Of a DNA stretch of 5,274 nt, positions 1-5,274 are shown piece by piece. Made by a program: the position numbers and the translations under genes. Positions within the stretch are counted from its first letter, which is position 1. Each line of letters opens with the position of its first letter. Origin of the DNA: Candidatus Dadabacteria bacterium (GTDB lineage: Bacteria; Desulfobacterota_D; UBA1144; Nemesobacterales; Nemesobacteraceae); assembly GCA_026709745.1 (NCBI GenBank), contig JAPOSJ010000121.1:1-5274 (forward strand), in the 5' to 3' direction. The notes under the pieces are model-generated. The model was not told where the DNA came from. It saw nothing but the letters and a program-made list of their open reading frames with translations, and ran no database searches.

Positions 1-922
1 TCCAGAGAAAATAAGACATGGTCCCGACTGTGTTAAGCTTAGTCACCCTGTGATCGACCATCCATTTCCAGAATCGACTTGAGCTGTATTTCTCCTCCAC
101 TACGGCCTTCGCTCCCTTTATAAGTGCGGGGTAGATGGTCATCACCATTGCATTTGAATGAAAAAGCGGAAGGCAGGTGAAGCACACGTCTCTGGGGCCG
201 ATGTCCATTATCTCCGAATAGTTCCTCGCACTGCTGTAATCGGCGGCCGAGGGCCTCAAGACCCCCTTTGAGCGGCCCGTGGTACCCGAGGTGTACATGA
301 GCCTTGCGTAGTCCATGAAGGTTATCTCAACATCCGGTTCTTTGGCCGTCCCCGAGCTTATAAACTCGGAGTAGGAAATCATGCTCCGGTGTCTGTATCC
401 GTGTTTTCTGAACTTCTCGCTGCCGCTTCTGGTCCAGACTATCACGTGGCGGAGCCCTGAGATCTGTTTTGCTATCGGGGGCATACGGTCAAGATACTCC
501 TCCGCTATGAAAAGCACTTCGGCGTCCGAACTTGTGATTATGTACTCAAGAAAATCCATTTTATAGGCCGTATTTATGGGAACCATAACGGCTCCCATCT
601 TGAGAATTCCGAACCAGGTTATTACGTAATCATCCGAGTTAGGCATGTAGACGGCGACCTTTTTCTGCTTTTCAACCCCCAGGCTGCAAAGGGCATTTGC
701 CACCCGGTTGGCGAGACGGTTTGTCTGGTAGAAACTGAGGGGCTTTTTATAGCCGAACTGAAGGAAGGGCTTTTTGCCCAGTTTTTTCGCCTGGTTTCTA
801 AGCACTTTGGGGAGCACCCAGTTCGATCTTTCTTCGTTTAGGGACCAGTTGACATCAAACTTCCCGTTCTCACGCTTGTAGGTGACGAGATGCATAAGGT
901 CCTTGGGTTTTTGTCTAGTCAT
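1..922 (-). CDS. Acyl-CoA synthetase, AMP-forming (ANL superfamily), N-terminal part
   Basis: This is the N-terminal ~307 residues of an AMP-dependent acyl-CoA ligase; the C-terminal end lies beyond the left edge. Enzymes of this family activate a carboxylic acid with ATP to an acyl-adenylate and then transfer it to CoA. The phosphate-binding loop is visible at residues 209-220 (MYTSGTTGRSKG), with Ser where Pro is usual. A family core motif LPLFHSNA lies at 251-258 and GAVMVPINTAY at 110-120. The reading frame is open from the ATG to the window edge. The ATG at 922 has an AGGAG Shine-Dalgarno six bases upstream, which favours it over Met10. No signal peptide or membrane segment is seen, so it is probably cytosolic. 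The WFGILKMGAVMVPIN stretch resembles carnitine/crotonobetaine-CoA ligase (CaiC) and FadD-type enzymes, but the acyl substrate cannot be read from this fragment. It lies 60 bp downstream of tatC on the same strand, so co-transcription is plausible. Family members are usually over 500 residues, so about 200 or more are missing here. Confidence 0.92.
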   Translation of the reverse strand, partial: MTRQKPKDLMHLVTYKRENGKFDVNWSLNEERSNWVLPKVLRNQAKKLGKKPFLQFGYKKPLSFYQTNRLANRVANALCSLGVEKQKKVAVYMPNSDDYVITWFGILKMGAVMVPINTAYKMDFLEYIITSSDAEVLFIAEEYLDRMPPIAKQISGLRHVIVWTRSGSEKFRKHGYRHRSMISYSEFISSGTAKEPDVEITFMDYARLMYTSGTTGRSKGVLRPSAADYSSARNYSEIMDIGPRDVCFTCLPLFHSNAMVMTIYPALIKGAKAVVEEKYSSSRFWKWMVDHRVTKLNTVGTMSYFLW

Positions 923-928
923 TTCTCT

Positions 929-933
929 CTCCT
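929..933 (-). promoter_or_regulatory. Ribosome binding site of the acyl-CoA synthetase gene
   Basis: On the minus strand AGGAG sits six bases before the ATG at 922, within a purine-rich AAAAGGAGAGAGAA run. This fixes the start codon of the acyl-CoA synthetase. It lies in the 60-bp gap (923-982) after tatC, where I see no terminator hairpin. Confidence 0.75.
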
Positions 934-982
934 TTTCAAGGTTAACGCAGGGGAGTTAAAATCAGGGTCAGGTCTTTTTGTT

Positions 983-1744
983 TTATCTGAATTCCTCTCC
1001 TGTAGATTCTGCCTCGGGTTTTTTCTTAGCGAATATTTTCGCGATAATTATTCCAATCTCATAGAAAATGAAAAGCGGAACAAGCATGAACATCATCGAT
1101 ACGGCGTCTGTAGTGGGGGTTATGAAAGCGGCGAGTACTGCATTTATCAAAAGGGCATATTTTCTCTGCCTGGAGAGAAACCCGGCCGTCACAAGCCCGA
1201 GTCGTGAGAGGATGAATATCACAAGCGGAAATTCAAACACTAACCCGAAGCCGATCATAAGTGCCGTAAGAAACGAAAGCGCTTCCTGTATGCTTGGAAA
1301 CGCCTTTACGTAATGCGTTGTGTATTCTCCGAGCAGAAACGCCAGCCCCTTGGGGGCGGCGAGGAAATAGCAGAAAAGAGCACCCAGAATGAAAAACAGC
1401 GTTCCGAACACAACAAGCGGAATTACAACTTTTTTTTCATTCTTGTAGAGCGCTGGGGAAACGAAATGCCAGGCGTTATACAGAATGAACGGAAAGGAAA
1501 GGAAAAAAGAGAAAAAGAGCGATACCTTGAGGTATGTGAGAAATCCCTCTGCCGGGCGCGTGAATATTAGGGAGCTCCCCTCGGGAAGGCTCTTTATTAT
1601 GGGATTCATGAGCAGGGAGAATAGCTGTTTTGAGAAAATGTAGCAGGGAATGAAAAAGAGAAGTATCGGAATCAGTGAATATATGATTCTTTTTCTCAGT
1701 TCTTGTACGTGCTCAAGAAAATTCATGCCTGTTTCTTCTTGCAT
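983..1744 (-). CDS. tatC: Sec-independent (twin-arginine) protein translocase subunit TatC
   Basis: This is the core inner-membrane subunit of the twin-arginine translocase, which recognises the RR motif of folded precursor proteins and recruits TatA/TatB. The protein is 253 residues, normal for TatC, and has six hydrophobic segments (roughly 20-40, 72-96, 107-130, 155-180, 196-212 and 215-236). The N-terminal signature HVQELRKR is at 12-19, with Glu15 and Arg17. Pro48, Phe94 and Glu103 are present, the last in the loop PALYKNEKK. FEFP at 170-173 carries the conserved acidic residue of the fourth membrane segment, and ITPTTD lies at 208-213. These match the residues known to matter for signal-peptide binding in E. 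coli TatC, several at the same number. The C-terminal tail is short and charged. No strong Shine-Dalgarno precedes the ATG at 1744; Met7 (ATG at 1726) is an alternative start. No tatA or tatB is in the window, so the partners must be encoded elsewhere. The gene is divergent from serA and ends in TAA. Confidence 0.97.
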   Translation of the reverse strand: MQEETGMNFLEHVQELRKRIIYSLIPILLFFIPCYIFSKQLFSLLMNPIIKSLPEGSSLIFTRPAEGFLTYLKVSLFFSFFLSFPFILYNAWHFVSPALYKNEKKVVIPLVVFGTLFFILGALFCYFLAAPKGLAFLLGEYTTHYVKAFPSIQEALSFLTALMIGFGLVFEFPLVIFILSRLGLVTAGFLSRQRKYALLINAVLAAFITPTTDAVSMMFMLVPLFIFYEIGIIIAKIFAKKKPEAESTGEEFR

Positions 1745-1765
1745 TGCAGCAGGTTAAAGTAACTC

Positions 1766-1787
1766 AAATTGCGGTTTTTAACAATTT
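1766..1787. repeat. Small inverted repeat in the tatC leader region
   Basis: AAATTG (1766-1771) and CAATTT (1782-1787) are perfect 6-bp inverted arms around a 10-bp spacer. The right arm overlaps ATTTTA (1784-1789), which read on the minus strand is TAAAAT, a possible -10 element for tatC about 40 bp before its ATG. I see no convincing -35 element for it. The repeat could be a small operator, but arms this short in AT-rich DNA are easily chance. Confidence 0.2.
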
Positions 1788-1839
1788 TACACCCCGCACT
1801 GTGCCGCATCCGACGGCCTTTGAAACACCTCCAAGCTGA

Positions 1840-1867
1840 TTGACATTGTCTTTCGTTTAACTATTAT
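1840..1867 (+). promoter_or_regulatory. Sigma70-type promoter for serA-hisZ-purA
   Basis: A perfect TTGACA (-35) lies at 1840-1845 and TATTAT (-10, five of six to consensus) at 1862-1867, separated by 16 bp. Transcription would start near 1874, leaving a leader of about 32 nt that contains the serA Shine-Dalgarno. There is little room for a riboswitch or attenuator, so any control here would be by promoter-binding regulators or by serine feedback on the enzyme. It lies in the 161-bp region shared with divergent tatC. Confidence 0.7.
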
Positions 1868-1894
1868 CTTAAGTGATTTTTATCCCGCCTTCCC

Positions 1895-1900
1895 GGAGGA
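1895..1900 (+). promoter_or_regulatory. Ribosome binding site of serA that decides a TTG start
   Basis: GGAGGA is a strong Shine-Dalgarno five bases before TTG at 1906. The only upstream in-frame candidate, GTG at 1873, would place this sequence inside the coding region and would lie at the predicted transcription start. Confidence 0.8.
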
Positions 1901-1905
1901 ATCTC

Positions 1906-3504
1906 TTGAAAATACTTATAACTGATGGACTTGCGAAGCAGGGCCTTGAACTTCTCAGGGCAGCCGAGGGAATTGAGGTTGACGAGAGAAAAGGTATCTC
2001 TGCAGATGAGCTTACGGATATAATAAAGGATTATGAAGGTATTGTGGTAAGAAGCGCAACCAAGGTCACAAAGGAAATCATAGAGGCTTCATGCGGGCGG
2101 CTTAAGATCATAGGACGTGCCGGTATAGGAATAGACAACATAGACCTTGACGCGGCCACCAGAAACGGAGTGGCCGTGATGAACACCCCCGAATCAAACT
2201 CCATAACCACTGCCGAGCACACCATTACACTTTTGCTTTCACTTGCGAGAAGAATTCCCCAGGCCCACTCCTCTATAAAATCGGGCAAGTGGGACAGGAA
2301 CAAGTACAAAGGAGTCGAGGTTTACGGAAAGACTATAGGACTTGTGGGCCTCGGAAACATAGGAAAGCTGGTCGCCGAGCGTGCGATGGGTCTTAGGATG
2401 AAGGCCATTGCCTATGATCCATACCTGAGCCGGGAAGCTGCCAAGAAGCTCAGCATTGAGCTTGTTTCTCTCGATGACCTTTTCCGCCGCTCAGACGTCA
2501 TAACCGTGCACACGCCTCTTACCGATGAAACAAGAGATCTTGTAAACTCTGAGTCTTTCGCCAAGATGAAGGAAGGTGTGATAGTGATTAACTGTGCAAG
2601 AGGAGGCATAGTTAACGAGGCGGACATGGCCGAGGCGCTAAGCGAAGGCAAAGTGGGGGGAGCAGCCTTTGACGTTTATACCTCAGAGCCCGTAAACTCC
2701 GACAATCCACTTCTCTCGATCGATGAGAACATAGTGCTCACTCCTCATCTCGGCGCCTCGACTGAGGAGGCACAGATAAAGGTGGGGACCACCATGGCGC
2801 AGCAGCTAATAGATTTTGCGCAGAAAGGGGTCGTGAAGAATGCGGTCAACATGCCGTCACTCACGATGGAGCAGCTTGCCGTGATGAAGCCTTATCTCTC
2901 CATATGCGAGAAGATAGGAAGTCTTCACGGTCAGCTGTGCGAGGGCGCCGTCCGTACCATAGAAGTGAGTTACGAAGGAGATGTGGCTGCGATGGATACG
3001 GGATACTTGACGGTCTCGGTGCTCAAGGGCTTTCTCTCGCACATAATGGATATTTCGGTTACCCATGTCAATGCTCCTTCAATAGCAGAAGAGAGAAAAA
3101 TAAAGGTGGTGGAGTCAAAGTCCGCGGCCAAAAGGCAGTACACGAACCTGATCACCGCGATGGTGACGACCCGTGAGGGGACAAACGAGATTTCCGGAAG
3201 CGTTTTCGGCGGAAACGACGGCAGAATAGTCTGTGTGAACGAGGTTGAGATTGACGTCGTTCCGAAAGGGTTTCTGCTTGTGAGCAACAACTACGACCGG
3301 CCGGGCTTCATAGGTTCCATGTGTTCCGTTCTAGGAAAAAACGAAGTGAACATCAGCCGCATGCACCTTGGAAGAAAATCCGTGGGCGGCGAAGCCATAG
3401 TGTTTACGAACGTTGATATCGAGGTGAGCGAGGAAGTGATCCGGGAAATTGCAGCTATAGAGAACATTATTTCGGTAACCCAAGTAAGTTTCTCAGATGA
3501 ATAA
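1906..3504 (+). CDS. serA: D-3-phosphoglycerate dehydrogenase, long form with ASB and ACT domains
   Basis: SerA oxidises 3-phosphoglycerate to 3-phosphohydroxypyruvate with NAD+, the first step of phosphorylated serine synthesis, in the cytosol. From the TTG the protein is 532 residues (MKILITDGLAKQG...), normal for the long form. The substrate-binding domain spans about 1-96 and 285-315. The NAD domain lies between them, with GLGNIG at 148-153 and Asp171 at the end of the second strand. KMKEGVIVINCARGG lies at 220-234. By family position the catalytic residues are Arg232, Glu261 and His281. Residues ~318-450 form an allosteric substrate-binding (ASB) domain. The ACT domain starts at about 455 with DRPG at 464-467, and Asp464 and Asn482 sit where ACT serine ligands are expected, so serine feedback is likely. 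The TTG start is chosen for its strong Shine-Dalgarno and because MKILITD matches normal SerA N termini; a GTG at 1873 would add 11 unlikely residues. It ends in TAA and overlaps hisZ by 8 bp. Confidence 0.97.
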   Translation: MKILITDGLAKQGLELLRAAEGIEVDERKGISADELTDIIKDYEGIVVRSATKVTKEIIEASCGRLKIIGRAGIGIDNIDLDAATRNGVAVMNTPESNSITTAEHTITLLLSLARRIPQAHSSIKSGKWDRNKYKGVEVYGKTIGLVGLGNIGKLVAERAMGLRMKAIAYDPYLSREAAKKLSIELVSLDDLFRRSDVITVHTPLTDETRDLVNSESFAKMKEGVIVINCARGGIVNEADMAEALSEGKVGGAAFDVYTSEPVNSDNPLLSIDENIVLTPHLGASTEEAQIKVGTTMAQQLIDFAQKGVVKNAVNMPSLTMEQLAVMKPYLSICEKIGSLHGQLCEGAVRTIEVSYEGDVAAMDTGYLTVSVLKGFLSHIMDISVTHVNAPSIAEERKIKVVESKSAAKRQYTNLITAMVTTREGTNEISGSVFGGNDGRIVCVNEVEIDVVPKGFLLVSNNYDRPGFIGSMCSVLGKNEVNISRMHLGRKSVGGEAIVFTNVDIEVSEEVIREIAAIENIISVTQVSFSDE

Positions 3505-4756
3505 GTTTCTCATACTTCCCCAGGGAGTTAAGGATTTCGGCCCCATGAAGGCGGAGACCCTCAAGCGCATAGAGAACAGACTCCTTGAGGAATTTTCTTA
3601 TTGGGGTTACAGAAAGGTTATAACCCCTCTTTTCGAGTATCTCGATACTATGTCCGTGGGCATCGGTGGAGACTTCAGGCACAGGTTGATGAAGTTTGTC
3701 GACCCGCACACAGGCGAAATTGTCGTGCTACGCCCGGATATCACTCCCCAGATCGGACGCATGGTCGCCACGCGGCTTAGCGACCAACGCCATCCCCTCA
3801 GGCTTTGCTATTCAGGAAGAGTGGTGAGGTATGAGGAAAAAGGAAGCGGCAAGGAAAGAGAAGTTTTCCAGCTCGGCTGCGAGCTTCTCGGGCTCAATTC
3901 CACTGAGGGAGATTCAGAGATAATCGCCCTTGCCATAAAGTCACTTAACCGTCTCGGCTTTAAGGAGATAACTCTCAATCTCGGGCACACGGGCATTCTC
4001 GACGCGGTTCTTCAGGACGCCGGCGAGATAAGGGACGAGCTTTTAAAGGCGCTTGCGAAAAAGGATCAGGAGCAAATAAGAAAGATAGTAGAGCCCTCTG
4101 CTATTCCAGCTGACGTAAAGGAAGTCCTTTTTTCCCTGTCTGATTATTACGGCGAGGTTGACGTTCTCCACAGGGCCGCACGCAACGAGAGATTCAGCCC
4201 CTGTATCAAGGAAATTATTTCCGTTATCAGCATACTTGAAGAGTACAAAGTCGAGTGCGACATATCGGTTGATCTCGTGGAGGTGAAGGGCTTTGAATAC
4301 TATACAGGGGTCACTTTCGAGATAATATCCTCTGAGTTCCCAGCATCTCTGGTGACCGGTGGCAGGTATGACGGGCTCGTCAGCCGCTATGGGCGGAGCG
4401 TCCCAGCGGCAGGCTTCGCAATAGATGCTGAAGCTCTTATGCACAGAGCTAAGAACAGCGATGGGGAGAATCAGGTTCATTTCATAATAGTGCCCGGAAG
4501 CCCGGATTTGAGAAAAGACGCTATAAAGCTTGCCGATTGGCTGCGCTCAAGCAGTTTTAAGGTCATACTTGATTTAAATGCAAGCTATGAGGACATGATT
4601 GATTCCAAAGACTTTTTCGACGGAGATGGCTCGTTTGCTACATATGGAGTAATAAAACTCGAATCCTCTTCCGAAATAAAGCTGGTCGAGACCAGGACTG
4701 GGTCCATCAGGGAATTCTCGAATCTTGAGGAACTCCTCACGGGGGGAGGGCTCTAG
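3497..4756 (+). CDS. hisZ: ATP phosphoribosyltransferase regulatory subunit HisZ
   Basis: HisZ is a catalytically inactive relative of histidyl-tRNA synthetase. It joins short-form HisG to make ATP phosphoribosyltransferase, the first histidine enzyme, and confers histidine feedback. The 419-residue protein begins LPQGVKDFGPMKAETLKRI and has the class II core: LRPDITPQIGRMVATRL at 78-94, PLRLCYSGRVVRYEEK at 100-115 (motif 2-like), KGFEYYTG at 264-271, GGRYDGLV at 288-295 and GFAIDAEAL at 306-314. Three points favour HisZ over HisS. The catalytic Arg of the HisRS R-G-L-D-Y-Y motif is Lys264. The ATP-binding Arg of motif 3 is Ala313. The DITPQIGR/CYSG wording is typical of HisZ. A C-terminal extension (~330-419) resembles no anticodon-binding domain I can confirm. 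The ATG overlaps the serA stop (ATGAATAA) and lacks a strong Shine-Dalgarno, suggesting translational coupling. It ends in TAG two bases before purA. No hisG is in the window. Confidence 0.9.
   Translation: MNKFLILPQGVKDFGPMKAETLKRIENRLLEEFSYWGYRKVITPLFEYLDTMSVGIGGDFRHRLMKFVDPHTGEIVVLRPDITPQIGRMVATRLSDQRHPLRLCYSGRVVRYEEKGSGKEREVFQLGCELLGLNSTEGDSEIIALAIKSLNRLGFKEITLNLGHTGILDAVLQDAGEIRDELLKALAKKDQEQIRKIVEPSAIPADVKEVLFSLSDYYGEVDVLHRAARNERFSPCIKEIISVISILEEYKVECDISVDLVEVKGFEYYTGVTFEIISSEFPASLVTGGRYDGLVSRYGRSVPAAGFAIDAEALMHRAKNSDGENQVHFIIVPGSPDLRKDAIKLADWLRSSSFKVILDLNASYEDMIDSKDFFDGDGSFATYGVIKLESSSEIKLVETRTGSIREFSNLEELLTGGGL
4741..4750 (+). promoter_or_regulatory. Ribosome binding site of purA, inside the end of hisZ
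   Basis: GGGGGGAGGG contains GGAGG nine bases before TTG at 4759. It overlaps the last codons of hisZ and supports TTG as the purA start. A stop at 4726-4728 in the purA frame, with no ATG or GTG between it and 4759, leaves no upstream choice. Confidence 0.75.
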
Positions 4757-4758
4757 GC

Positions 4759-5274
4759 TTGTCGAGCATAGTTGTTCTCGGTGCCCAATGGGGAGATGAG
4801 GGCAAGGGGAGGATAGTAGACCTTATAGCCGAGCGGGTCGATCTGGTAGTGAGATACCAAGGCGGAAACAACGCCGGCCACACGATAGTTACAGATGGAA
4901 AGAAAATCATACTCCACCACGTCCCCTCAGGCATACTCAGGGACAACAACCTTTCGCTTATCGGAAACGGGGTAGTTGTTGATCCCGGAGTGCTGGTAGA
5001 GGAAATAAACGCTCTCAGAAGTGTCGGGTACCCGGTCAGCCCCTCAAATTTTCTTGTGAGCGAAAGGGCCCACGTGATAATGCCCTACCACAGGGAAATA
5101 GATTTGCTTAGAGAGAAACACCACAGCCGCGTAAGGAAAATAGGAACGACCGGAAGGGGCATAGGTCCGGTCTATGAGGACAAGTACGCAAGGCGGGGGA
5201 TAAGGATGCTTGACCTCATGGAGCCTGAGGCCCTTCGCCTCAGACTTGTTTCGGTTATGAAAGAGAAAAATGCC
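4759..5274 (+). CDS. purA: Adenylosuccinate synthetase, N-terminal part
   Basis: PurA makes adenylosuccinate from IMP, aspartate and GTP, the committed step from IMP to AMP, in the cytosol. The first 172 codons are present and the gene runs off the right edge exactly on a codon boundary; family members are about 430 residues. The first PurA signature QWGDEGKG is at 10-17, with Asp13 as catalytic base, and GGNNAGHT at 35-42 carries the catalytic His41. The second signature GIGPVYEDKYAR is at 134-145, preceded by KIGTTGR. All key N-terminal residues are kept. Position 18, usually Lys after GDEGKG, is Arg. The start is TTG: the next in-frame ATG is at residue 108 and would remove the active site. 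Only two bases separate it from the hisZ stop, so it is the third gene of the serA-hisZ-purA operon. Of 14 isoleucines, 12 use ATA. Confidence 0.97.
   Translation, partial: MSSIVVLGAQWGDEGKGRIVDLIAERVDLVVRYQGGNNAGHTIVTDGKKIILHHVPSGILRDNNLSLIGNGVVVDPGVLVEEINALRSVGYPVSPSNFLVSERAHVIMPYHREIDLLREKHHSRVRKIGTTGRGIGPVYEDKYARRGIRMLDLMEPEALRLRLVSVMKEKNA

Noticed and set aside
923..982. Terminator or separate promoter between tatC and the acyl-CoA ligase
   Set aside because: No hairpin with a T-run and no paired -35/-10 elements are seen; only the Shine-Dalgarno is supported.
890..1570. Three plus-strand open frames of 81-105 codons across the acyl-CoA ligase start and tatC
   Set aside because: They are antisense to tatC and the ligase start, show no recognisable domain, and their sequences are low-complexity products of the opposite strand.
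1803..1817. GCCG...CGGC hairpin as a terminator or riboswitch element
   Set aside because: The stem is only four base pairs with a seven-base loop and no T-run, and it lies upstream of the serA promoter rather than in its leader.
1873..1905. GTG start adding 11 residues to SerA
   Set aside because: It lies at the predicted transcription start, has no Shine-Dalgarno of its own, encodes the GGAGGA that serves TTG 1906, and gives an N terminus unlike SerA.
2031..4480. Minus-strand open frames of 62-145 codons inside serA and hisZ, and a plus-strand frame at 2904-3176
   Set aside because: All lie within strongly supported genes in another frame, and I see no recognisable domain in them.
3497..4756. 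Histidyl-tRNA synthetase (hisS) as the identity of the second operon gene
   Set aside because: The catalytic Arg of the R-G-L-D-Y-Y motif and the motif 3 Arg are both replaced, and the N-terminal motifs read as HisZ.
1..5274. CRISPR array, tRNA/rRNA, insertion sequence or phage element
   Set aside because: No repeated units, no RNA-like folds, no transposase or integrase residues, and almost all bases are taken up by recognised core genes.

Overview
The window shows ordinary bacterial chromosome with core metabolic and housekeeping genes. There is no sign of a mobile element, phage, CRISPR array or RNA gene. Base composition is roughly balanced. Isoleucine is written mostly as ATA and arginine mostly as AGG/AGA in the coding regions I checked, and two genes start with TTG. 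HisZ, a type I PurA, TatC and a SerA carrying both an ASB and an ACT domain point to a Gram-negative-type bacterium. A serA-hisZ-purA order fits my recollection of deltaproteobacterial and related candidate-phylum genomes, but the lineage is inference and I cannot name a species.

Layout. Two genes lie on the minus strand at the left. They are an acyl-CoA synthetase (start at 922, running off the left edge, about 307 residues present) and, 60 bp upstream of it in the direction of transcription, tatC (1744 to 983). A 161-bp divergent intergenic region (1745-1905) follows. It holds a near-consensus sigma70-type promoter firing rightward. To the right is a tightly packed plus-strand operon: serA (1906-3504, TTG start), hisZ (3497-4756, overlapping serA by 8 bp) and purA (4759 onward, TTG start, 172 codons present, running off the right edge).

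How the genes fit together. SerA opens serine synthesis and so feeds glycine and one-carbon units, both needed for purine synthesis. HisZ is the regulatory subunit of the first histidine enzyme, which consumes ATP and PRPP and belongs to a pathway that returns AICAR to purine synthesis. PurA commits IMP to AMP. The operon therefore links serine/one-carbon, histidine and adenine nucleotide metabolism. The leftward pair (a Tat translocase core subunit and an acyl-CoA ligase) has no obvious functional link to it.

I found no novel system. The most useful observations are the two TTG starts, the serA promoter that rules out an upstream GTG start, and the residue losses that separate HisZ from histidyl-tRNA synthetase.
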